A stretch of DNA of 64,000 bases from Caprella mutica (lineage: Eukaryota > Arthropoda > Malacostraca > Amphipoda > Caprellidae), in NCBI GenBank assembly GCA_947561585.1, contig CANNZV010000336.1, positions 407,466 through 471,465 on the forward strand, in the 5' to 3' direction. Every line of letters starts with the position of its first letter. The first letter of the stretch is position 1. The notes under the pieces are model-generated. The model saw only the letters and a program-made list of their open reading frames with translations. It did not search any database and was not told the DNA's origin. The position numbers and the translations under genes were made by a program. This document shows positions 13,401 to 25,400 of the stretch, in pieces.

Positions 13401-16400
13401 TGATTTCCTCTCGCGTAAGATGCTGCCGTTGACAATAAATTGAAATTAGAGAAAAACCCTGGCGGAGGTTTTGTGAACTAAAATAAGAGAATAGGTAACC
13501 TGGCGGAGGTTTTGTGAACTAAAATAAGAGAAAATGTAACCTGGCGGAGGTTTTGTGAACTAAAATAAGAGAATAGGTAACCTGACGGAGGTTTTGTGAA
13601 CTAAAATAAGAGAATAGGTAACCTGGCGGAGGTTTTGTGAACTAAAATAAGAGAAAATGTAACCTGGCGGAGGTTTTGTGAACTAAAATAAGAGAAAATG
13701 TAACCTGGCGGAGGTTTTGTGAACTAAAATAAGAGAATAGGTAACCTGGCGGAGGTTTTGTGAACTAAAATAAGAGAATAGGTAACCTGGCGGAGGTTTA
13801 AAACGAGACAATAAGGACCTAACCTTTAGATTAAAATCCCTCACAATCCCCTCTTCCCCATCATCTTCCCCGCAGCCTCCAAATCACCGGAAGCTGCAAA
13901 GTTACTTCAACTTCTCTCTTCGGTTGACATCCAAACTGGTTTAATTTGTTAGATCAGTTTGGCCAATTATATCGGTATGCGGTATATCATTCGCCATTGA
14001 ATCTTCTCAATGCTTTTATTTCAACATCAATCCTACAAAAGATTTCCAGGAACCAATCTAGTAATTTGCTTTTGTTGGTAAGATAATAAATGCATGTTTC
14101 AGTCGATTATTGGGAGAATGTAACTGAACTCGGAACCAGTGAAAATATTTCAATCCTAAAATTTGAGGAGTAACTATGGTAAACTATGATATATATATTA
14201 ATGATAGAATATTTTAATCTCATGGAGCATTTAGACGGATGTTTAACCCCTCTGTGGGTGCATAGCCAAGGGGTTGATGACTGGAGAGGAGGTAGGTGCC
14301 CCCGGGGATAGTTAATGGTGAGATAGGCCACTGGAGGGGGCGTGGGATGAGCACAGAGCATCCGCTCTGGAGATGAGTTATCCCACGCGTGGTGAAGGGA
14401 GAGGAGAAGATGTGGTGAAGGGAGAGGAGAAGATGTGGTGAAGGGAGAGGAGAAGATGTGGTGAAGTGAGAGGAGAAGATGTGGTGAAGTGAGAGGAGAA
14501 GATGTGGTGAAGGGAGAGGAGAAGATGTGTTGAAGGAAAATGTGGGAGATACAAATTATAACAAATTTAATTTAATATCATTTTGTCAAGATACGAACAA
14601 GTCACTCTTTCCCCAATAACAAGTCACTCTTTTCCCCAATAACAAGTCACTCTTTTCCCCAATAACAAGTCACTCTTTTCCCCAATAACAAGTCACTCTT
14701 TTCCCCAATAACAAGTCACTCTTTTCCCCAATAACAAGTCACTCTTTTCCCCAATAACAAGTCACTCTTTTCCCCAATAACAAGTCACTCTTTTCCCCAA
14801 TAACAAGTCACTCTTTTCCCCAATAACAAGTCACTCTTTTCCCCAATAACAAGTCACTCTTTTCCCCAATAACAAGTCACTCTTTTCCAAAAATAACAAG
14901 TCACTCTTTTCCCCAATAACAAGTCACTCTTTTCCCCAATAACAAGTCACTCTTTTCCCCAATAACAAGTCACTCTTTTCCCCAATAACAAGTCACTCTT
15001 TTCCCCAATAACAAGTCACTCTTTTCCCCAATAACAAGTCACTCTTTTCCCCAATAACAAGTCACTCTTTTCCCCAATAACAAGTCACTCTTTTCCCCAA
15101 TAACAAGTCACTCTTTTCCCCAATAACAAGTCACTCTTTTCCCCAATAACAAGTCACTCTTTTCCCCATAACAAGTCACTCTTTTCCCCAATAACAAGTC
15201 ACTCTTTTCCCCAATAACAAGTCACTCTTTTCCCCAATAACAAGTCACTCTTTCCCCAATAACAAGTCACTCTTTCCCCATAACAAGTCACTCTTTTCCC
15301 CATAACAAGTCACTCTTTTCCCCATAACAATCATGACGTGTTACTTAACAGTTACTTTAAAATCCCAGCAAATCAAGTAATACAAATAATATTCCATCAC
15401 AAAAAAACTGCTAAATAATCAGGTTTTCCAGCCATTTCAATTTTTTTAAATTCCGACTCCAAAGATTATAGAAGAATTAATTTTCAGTTACGGAAATCAC
15501 GAAATGTCGACTCGAAAATTGGAAAAGTTCATAAAAATGAAATAATTTATTCAAAGTGATAAATAATGAGGAAATATATACAAGATATTCGATATTGTGG
15601 GGGTAGAAGTGAGTTATGTTTAAATAGTGAAATAATCTTTGGAACTTATAGTTCTAAATAGAACTTTCTGTAACTGTTTTTATTAATTAGAAATGAGAAT
15701 GGGGGGCAAGAGATAAGATCTGTGACCACTTTAATGTTTCCTCCAATTTGGAATTAGTTGGAATAAATAGAAAAAATTGTGCGTCTTAAATACAAGGGAC
15801 TGGAAAAAGCAGTCAGAGAGGAAAGTGGCTCCATGGACAAAGTCACCTACCACCTACGGTGGCAAGTTCATGGATGCAGAAAAGCTACTCCTTGAATTCA
15901 GTCACGGAAATAAATAACTAGAAAAAATAAAAGGGACTCGAAGAAGCAGTCAGACAGGAAAGTGGCTCTATGAACAAGGCTATGGATGCAGAAAAGCTAC
16001 TCCGTGAATGTAGTCATGAAAAGAGTGACTGATAAAATAAACTAAAGGAAGATGACTAATACAAGGGACTATGAAGAAGCAGTCATACAGGAAAGTGGTT
16101 CATTGAACAAAGTAAAATAAAAATAACAGTAAAGTCTATTTCTAAAGCAGTTAATCTTAAATATAAACATGAAACTAACTATGACATTTAGCAATGTTTA
16201 AATTGATTTCAACTCCCCTTGTTTCAGTACAATTAACATTTAGTCAAATAAAAGTAACAAAGGTGTACTATTACACAGTGCGTGGCTGCGGCATTAGCAT
16301 TGCACAGCTTGTTGGTTAATGCAGTTAATAATGTTGTAAAGACAGTACACACACTGGTACAACTCTTAAAGGTGGTCAATCTGACCCACAAAATTACAAT

Positions 16401-19400
16401 AGCTTATTAATTTGAAATAGTATGGAAATGATAGGGTAAACACCCAATTACTGTCTGTAGTCATACTACCTGCTAATTAACTCTAAATAATTAACAATTA
16501 AATAGAAAAAGATGCATGAGAAGTAAAATGTATTTTACCCCCCTCTCTCCCCCCGGAAAAACTCCCGTTTTCCCCCCTCTCCCCCCCATATCAAAAACTA
16601 TCAAGTAGACCAAGGAGTTCATTTTAATAACGAAAATATTTTGTGCTCAATATTACTGCCGTAAAGAACTGCTAATTTATTTATTAGCAATCTATCTTAT
16701 GCCTATCCTACTTCCATGTCAGAAAAAATCCTAAAAAAGGCTTTAAGATGAGAATTTAATATATACCCAATCTGTTCTTCTTTCAATAGATATCCTTAAT
16801 TCCCCCCCCCCCCCTCTCTCACTCTACCCCCCCCCCCCCCCCATAGAAGAGGGTATCAGATTCACAATGCGTTTCGTGTGGTGAAAATAAATGTTAAATA
16901 ATGTGGTTCAAGGTGATCCCTGAGGTAGGTACACACACAGTGTCTCAAATGGAGTCACACATAACAACACTGTGTGTGTATGTGTATGTACTTTGCATTT
17001 AAACCTTTCTGATGAACAAAAAAAAAGATAAGAATATAAAACTTTTCTATTTCTTATCTGTAAACTGACTTTTTTCTTATATTGTTTTTTAAATTTAAAA
17101 ATGTCGGTATAACAATTGTGGTAATTCTAGTACAGTTTTTTATCGTGATAGATATATTAATATAAATTATAGATATCATATATTATATCTATGTAACGCA
17201 TTATAAGATTATTAAAAAAAATATATATAATTTTTAGATAAAAAATGAATTGAATAAAATTTCAATAAAAATTAGATATATAAAACTCAGGTTTTATGGT
17301 TTGTGTCCTTTTTTCTAATGTCCCACTGAGGTTTTATGGTTTGTGTCCTTTTTTCTAATGTCCCACTGAGGTTTTAGGACCTGTGTCCTTTTTACTAATG
17401 TCCCACTGAGGTTTTAGGACCTGTGTCCTTTTTTCTAATGTCCCACTGAGGTTCTAGGACCTGTGTCCTTTTTTCTAATGTCCCACTGAGGTTTTAGGAC
17501 CTGTGTCCTTTTTTCTAATGTCCCACTGAGGTTTTAGGACCTGTGTCCTTTTTTCTAATGTCCCACTGAGGTTTTAGGACCTGTGTCCTTTTTTCTAATG
17601 TCCCACTGAGGTTTTAGGACCTGTGTCCTTTTTACTAATGTCCCACTGAGGTTTTAGGACCTGTGTCCTTTTTTCTAATGTCCCACTGAGGTTTTAGGAC
17701 CTGTGTCCTTTTTTCTGTTCCAATTCAAGGGAAGGTAAAAAGCGAAGAATTAAGACCTTATTCTAGTTGTACCTTTTATGGCACGGAGTAGCTTTCTTTA
17801 CACGCTCTGGTGCAGAAATGCTCTGCATGGACACACTACAGACTGGTATGGACTCGTGTCCCACTATGGTGGACACACAATTGTCTCGTGTCCTATTATG
17901 CACACGAATTGAAAAGGCAACAACTGGTGATTTCAACGGAGACTAAATAGTTAGCAAAAGAAATAGAGTCAACTCTAAAAAAAAGTACGAGTGACTGAAC
18001 TTTGAAATGTTTGAAGTTTAGAGTAATAAAATAATTACTATATCGTTCATAGTAATAAAATAATTACTATATCGTTCATAGTAATAAAATAATTACTATA
18101 TCGTTCATAGTAATAAAATAATTACTATATCGTTCATAGTAATAAAATAATTACTATATCGTTCATAGTAATAAAATAATTACTATATCGTTCATAGTAA
18201 TAAAATAATTACTATATCGTTCATAGTAATAAAATAATTACTATATCGTTCATAGTAATAAAATAATTACTATATCGTTCATAGTAATAAAATAATTACT
18301 ATATCGTTCATATAGTAATTAAATAATTACTATATCGTTCATATAGTAATTAAATAATTACTATATCGTTCATAGTAATTAAATAATTACTATCGTTCAT
18401 AGTAATTAAATAATTACTATATCGTTCATAGTAATAAAATAATTACTATATCGTTCATAGTAATAAAATAATTACTATATCGTTCTTAGTAATAAAATAA
18501 TTACTATATCGTTCATAGTAATTAAATAATTACTATATCGTTCATAGTAATAAAATAATTACTATATCGTTCATAGTAATAAAATAATTACTATATCGTT
18601 CATAGTAATAAAATAATTACTATATCGTTCATAGTAATAAAATAATTACTATATCGTTCATAGTAATAAAATAATTACTATATCGTTCATAGTAATAAAA
18701 TAATTACTATATCGTTCATAGTAATAAAATAATTACTATATCGTTCATAGTAATAAAATAATTACTATATCGTTCATATAGTAATTAAATAATTACTATA
18801 TCGTTCATATAGTAATTAAATAATTACTATATCGTTCATAGTAATTAAATAATTACTATCGTTCATAGTAATTAAATAATTACTATATCGTTCATAGTAA
18901 TAAAATAATTACTATATCGTTCATAGTAATAAAATAATTACTATATCGTTCTTAGTAATAAAATAATTACTATATCGTTCATAGTAATTAAATAATTACT
19001 ATATCGTTCATATAGTAATTAAATAATTACTATATCGTTCATAGTAATTAAATAATTACTATCGTTCATAGTAATAAAATAATTACTATCGTTCATAGTA
19101 ATAAAATAATTACTATATCGTTCATAGTAATAAAATAATTACTATATCGTTCATAGTAATAAAATAATTACTATATCGTTCATAGTAATTAAAATAATTA
19201 CTATATCGTTCATAGTAATAAAATAATTACTATATCGTTCATAGTAATTAAATAATTACTATATAGTTCATAGTAATAAAATAATTATTATCGTTCATAG
19301 TAATAAAATAATTACTATATCGTTCATAGTAATAAAATAATTACTATAGTTCATAGTAATAAAATAATTACTATCGTTCATAGTAATAAAATAATTACTA

Positions 19401-22400
19401 TTTGACAAACTATAAAAACACACTAAAATGTTGTGTTTAATTAAAGTAAAAAGTCTCGCTAATTCACATTCTTTTTAGATGAAATTAATGGCTTAAAAAT
19501 AGCCGAGAAATTGCGAGTCATTTTGACCAACTTTGTGGAGTGAATAAGAGTCAAAATGACTAGAAACAAATAGTTGAAAGATATTTTAACACACTTTTAA
19601 TTAATTTTCAGTTAAATGTTATTTTATAAAATAGTTATTTTATAAAATAGTTATTTTATAAAATAGTTATTTTATAAAATAGTTATTTTATAAAATAGTT
19701 ATTTTATAAAATAGTTATTTTATAAAATAGTTATTTTATAAAATAGTTATTTTATAAAATAGTTATTTTATAAAATAGTTATTTTATAAAATAGTTATTT
19801 TATAAAATAGTTATTTTAAAAAAATAGTTATTTTAAAAAAATAGTTATTTTAAAAAAATAGTTATTTTATAAAATAGTTATTTTATAAAATAGTTATTTT
19901 ATAAAATAGTTATTTTATAAAATAGTTATTTTATAAAATAGTTATTTTATAAAATAGTTATTTTATAAAATAGTTATTTTATAAAATAGTTATTTTATAA
20001 AATAGTTATTTTATAAAATAGTTATTTTATAAAATAGTTATTTTATAAAATAGTTATTTTATAAAATAGTTATTTTATAAAATAGTTATTCAATAAAATA
20101 GTTATTCAATAAAATAGTTATTCAATAAAATAGTTATTCAATAAAATAGTTATTCAATAAAATAGTTATTCAATAAAATAGTTATTCAATAAAATAGTTA
20201 TTCAATGAAATAGTTATTCAATAAAATAGTTATTCAATAAAATAGTTATTCAATAAAATAGTTATTCAATGAAATAGCTATTTAATAAAATATTTATTCA
20301 ATGAAATAGTTATTTATAGAATTAAATTAATTATAAATAATAGACAGTTAGTTTTTAGTGACAGTAGGACCGTGCCACCAGTGTACGGCACTGATTAGCA
20401 TAGTCCATAGGTGTTAGTTTTAGCAGTTGATGCTAATTTTAGCATTTGACATTTGGCTACCGTCTCATTTATTAATTAAGGCATCAGTAAATATGACAGC
20501 TACGCACCTAAAGAACATGGAATGTGTTGTTGTGCACTTCCTGTGTACCTTATTGGTATACAGTGCACCAATGGGACACACAGTGCACCAATGGGACACA
20601 CAGTGCACCAATGGGACACACAGTGCACCAATGGGACACACAGTGCACCAATAGGACACACAGTGCACCAATGGGACAGACAAAATCTACCATCTGAACT
20701 AGAATTTGAAAATATTTTTTGATGGTGAAAAAAAAAGTTTTTAGATGACCAAATTTTTTAGTAAAATTTTAATCAAAATAGTATCAGCATTTTAAAAAAT
20801 AATTTTAAGATGATAGTACAGTATGTAGGTACAAAGGTAGGTATGTAGGTATGTAGGTAAGTAGGTACAAAGGTAGGTATGTAGGTAAGTAGGTACAAAG
20901 GTAGGTACAAAGGTAGGTACAAAGGTAGGTATGTAGGTAAGTAGGTACAAAGGTAGGTATGTAGGTAAGTAGGTACAAAGGTAGGTACAAAGGTAGGTAT
21001 GTAGGTAAGTAGGTACAAAGGTAGGTATGTAGGTAAGTAGGTACAAAGGTAGGTACAAAGGTAGGTATGTAGGTAAGTAGGTACAAAGGTAGGTATGTAG
21101 GTAAGTAGGTACAAAGGTAGGTACAAAGGTAGGAATGTAGGTAAGTAGGTACAAAGGTAGGAATGTAGGTAAGTAGGTACAAAGGTAGGTAAGTAGGTAC
21201 AAAGGTAGGAATGTAGGTAAGTAGGTACAAAGGTAGGTAAGTAGGTACAAAGGTAAGTATGTAGGTAAGTAGGTACAAAGGTAAGTATGTAGGTAAGTAG
21301 GTACAAAGGTAGGTACAAAGCTAGGTATGTAGGTAAGTAGGTACAAAGGTAGGTACAAAGGTAGGTATGTAGGTAAGTAGGTACAAAGGTAGGTATGTAG
21401 GTAAGTAGGTACAAAGGTAGGTATGTAGGTAAGTAGGTACAAAGGTAGGTACAAAGGTAGGTACAAAGGAAGGTACAAAGGAAGGTACAAAGGTAGGTAA
21501 GTAGGTACAAAGGTAGGTACAAAGGAAGGTACAAAGGAAGGTACAAAGGTAGGTAAGTAGGTACAAAGGTAGGTACAAAGGAAGGTACAAAGGAAGGTAC
21601 AAAGGTAGGTAAGTAGGTACAAAGGTAGGTACAAAGGAAGGTACAAAGGTAGGTACAAAGGTAGGTACAAAGGTAGGTACAAAGGTAGGTACAAAGGTAG
21701 GTACAAAGGTAGGTACAAAGGTAGGTACAAAGGTAGGTACAAAGGAAGGTACAAAGGTAGGTACAAAGGTAGGTACAAAGGTAGGTACAAAGGAAGGTAC
21801 AAAGGTAGGTACAAAGGTAGGTACAAAGGTAGGTATAAGTAGGTACAAAGGTAGGTATGTAGGTAAGTAGGTACAAAGGTAGGTACAAAGGTAGGTAAGT
21901 AGGTACAAAGGTAGGTACAAAGGTAGGTAAGTAGGTACAAAGGTAGGTACAAAGGAAGGTACAAAGGTAGGTACAAAGGAAGGTACAAAGGTAGGTACAA
22001 AGGAAGGTACAAAGGTAGGTACAAAGGTAGGTACAAAGGTAGGTATAAAAGGTACAAGTAGGTACAAAGGTAGGTATAAGTAGGTACAAAGGTAGGTATA
22101 AGTAGGTACAAAGGTAGGTATAAGTAGGTACAAAGGTAGGTATAAGTAGGTACAAAGGTAGGTATAAGTAGGTACAAAGGTAGGTATAAGTAGGTACAAA
22201 GGTAGGTATAAGTAGGTACAAAGGTAGGTGTCGCGGTAAGCGATCCGATCCTATTCGAAGTTAATAACCTTTTTTTTCAACTACAATAGACACATTATTG
22301 GAACCATAACTAGCGCCATCTACCATTTAACTTTCTTCATAAATTGAATTTACATGTGCTGTGATATACATAGGTAGCTAGCTCTTCTTTTCTATCGTGA

Positions 22401-25400
22401 ACTATTTTTGTGATGTGCCTTCACTTTCAAATAATTGCAGCCTTATCTTTAGTGTATGGAATAACTTATCTATTAATTGAAATATACATTATCTTTACTT
22501 AGATTTCTAATTTATTGATGTCATCATTGATTAGCTAGCTCTGTCCTGTGAATCATGATGGCGCTGTGACACCTCAGTTTGAATTTAAATTTCTGTCTAC
22601 CGTAATTTTTGTTCAGACATTTACTATTAAAACTTAGTACATACTGTGTATATATTTTCGCAAATAATTTCTTCTCTTTACATATTGTTTGAAGTTGCTA
22701 CTGTTATGTTGAAACTCGTGAATAACCAGTGTTTATTTTTCATTTCATCTTTGCAGACATAATGTAACATGTACCTTTCAATTTAAAGTGAATTACCAAA
22801 ATCCAATAACTATCAGATGTACCGTAATTAATCCTCAGCCTAACCATCAAGTAAGTTTGTCTACAAATGCAACAAGTTGTGAAGTTTTGAATATTTAAGA
22901 TTAAATGGAATTGTTCCTTTCATGTATGACGGTAGAATTTGTAACCCTAAATTTTAAGTTGCTAAACAATAAATTAATCTCATGTGAAATTTGGTGGGGA
23001 AGTTAGATGGGTAATATTATTTTGTTTACCTAATTGTTCATTAAACATATAGCATTTATTTTAAGTAGCGCGTAGTATTATTGGAATTTACTTGTTTAAA
23101 AAAGGTAATCTCAATTTAGTCGAATTCATGATCTGATTGGATTGAGATCTTAATCTGATCATCATTCTGAAAAGTTAGATTAAGGTAGTAATCATTAAAT
23201 ATTAAAAATACTGAATTTGAACCTTTTGGAATTTACTGAATTTAGCATGTTTTTCAAAGTCCTTTGTATCTGTAGGTATAATTGTTCTATTTGTGTATTC
23301 AAACTGTTATTCCTTTTGCTTAGAAAATTCCTGTATTTCAGATCACTAAATAAATCGAGCATCACATGCATCTGGTGTTTGAATCCCCAACGCACTCGGG
23401 ACAGTGATTTGTTGGCTGAGGTTCCCTTGGTCTCATCTGGTGGATTAGTAAGAGCAACGCTACTCGCTCTAAGGTTTCTGTCGGCTCTCGTCCAATTCAG
23501 CTGCAAAATGGGTACAGCACGGTCCCCTCCAGTCACTTGGAGAGAAGTCTCTCCTAATCTGTCGCTGCTGACAAGCAAGTACGCAGAGACTCGTACTGCT
23601 CTAACTGAAGTTCTTCAGATTGATCCTCTTCAGTGTGAATGGGAAGAACTCTCATCTCTGATTCCCCAGGTCAAATCTGTCTGGAGAGAGTTCCTGAATG
23701 ACTCTACAGCCCTAATAGAGAGATACACTAAAATAGCATCCTTTCAAGAGTCTCAGGAGGTAAGAAGGGAGCGAACAGAGATGAGGACTGAAGTCAGACA
23801 ATTGATTGATCTGGCAAATGGCATTCTCAAAAAATTGAATCTTGACCTCTTTTCAAACATCGACACGCTAAGCAACCGTGCGCCATCTATATCTGGAGAG
23901 ATGGAAACTTCTCTACCAAATGACAGTACTCAGGCTGATCCTAACACGATGATACATGAGTACGAATCAAGTCCATTGGATTCACCTCAGGCAACAGGAG
24001 TCAGACCTAAAACAACAGTTGCAACATTGAAGATTCCTTTCTCAATTCCCTCAGAACCAGTCTGCAACGACACCAAAATACAAACCGAAGCTGCTGCTAC
24101 TCTTGGTAATCAAATGCCTAATCAGGCTACCCAGCCAAACCTCACCTCTCAGACAAATTCCAATACGACGAGAACACAAAATCTAACTACTGTTACGTCC
24201 TGTCACCAACTCCCTATACAAACAGTACATGACAACTATACCTCTCGAACGGAAGGTGGCGCCGCCTTCTACTTGGTAAAACACGAATTATTCAGAGACT
24301 CCAATAACCCATTTGATGGTGAACCATACAAGTACAAATCTTGGGTTCTTCTTCTCCAGAGCCGCATGTCAGGAGTAGACCTTAGTCCCCTAGAGGTGAT
24401 ATCTGTACTCACAGCCAATACGACAGGTGAACCCAAAAGACTTGTTCAAGATTACCTAGCAGTAGGTGCTGCTTCACCTTCTCTCACTCTGGAAAAAATA
24501 TGGGAAGCTTTGGAGAAGCAGTTTGGATCCCCAGTGAAGGTCTCTTCAGCCATGCAGAAAAAATTAAGCTCAATCCCTCCTATCAGGCCTCCCAACATTA
24601 ATTCAAAACTGAAGGATCTGATTCATGTGTGCAATTTGATAGACACTAATATGAATACAAATCCCGAACTTCAGCTCTTCAATCTATCGATGGGACAAAA
24701 GCAGATCTGGTCCAAGCTTCCAGACTGGCTTCAAAAGAAATGGAGGTCCAGAGGTCATCAGTACAGTCGAGGGAATTTGGGAGCCCTACCCCAGTTTTCT
24801 ATGCTTATTGACTTCTTGGAATCTAGCTTTGAAGAGATGACAGACCCAAATTATGAGCTTACCACTGAGGCAAATTCAGTAAGAAAAACTCTCGCGTCAG
24901 CTACAGTAGAAAGAGGAGGAACCCCAGAAAGTGTCGCATGCCTATACCATGGTACACCTGGTCATCTATTAGTGAACTGCCGATCCTTTCTAAGACTGTC
25001 GGGGAGTGAGAAGCAGAGATTTGCTTCAGACAAACGCTTATGTTTCAGATGTCTGGGAGACCACATGGCTCGTGATTGCAAAGGAAATTTGGAATGTGCC
25101 AAATGTAAAGGGAATCATGTCACTCTGATGCACATGGAAAGAAAACCCTACGGCAACAAAGATGAAACCCAATCCTCGACTACTACTCGCAACTACAACC
25201 GGGAGTCCAACAATGCTCTGTGTAGCGTAATGTGTGGAAACCCAGAACGGGCACTAAGCTGCTCAAAGACTGTACTTTGCGAACTCCACCACGAATCTAA
25301 CCCTAATAAAACTATGAGGGTTTACGCAATACTGGACGATATGTCCGATAGCTCATACGTGTCTGAAAGAGTGGTAGACGAGCTACAGCTCATCGGCAGA

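Noticed and set aside
20773..22221. Very long minus-strand open frames (up to 482 codons) rich in YLPLYLLTY and FVPT
   Set aside because: They are translations of the TAGG tandem array in three frames at once, with no composition or motif of a real protein. The frames end where the array ends.
23370..23403. GGTGTTTGAATCCCC near the LTR end, resembling a tRNA T-arm
   Set aside because: No D-arm or anticodon arm at correct spacing, and the loop lacks the usual C. It is simply part of both LTRs.
23217..23507. Upstream extension of the BEL/Pao frame (97 codons before the chosen ATG)
   Set aside because: It lies mostly in the 5' LTR and is hydrophobic and Gag-unlike. The same stretch is open in the 3' LTR without following coding sequence.
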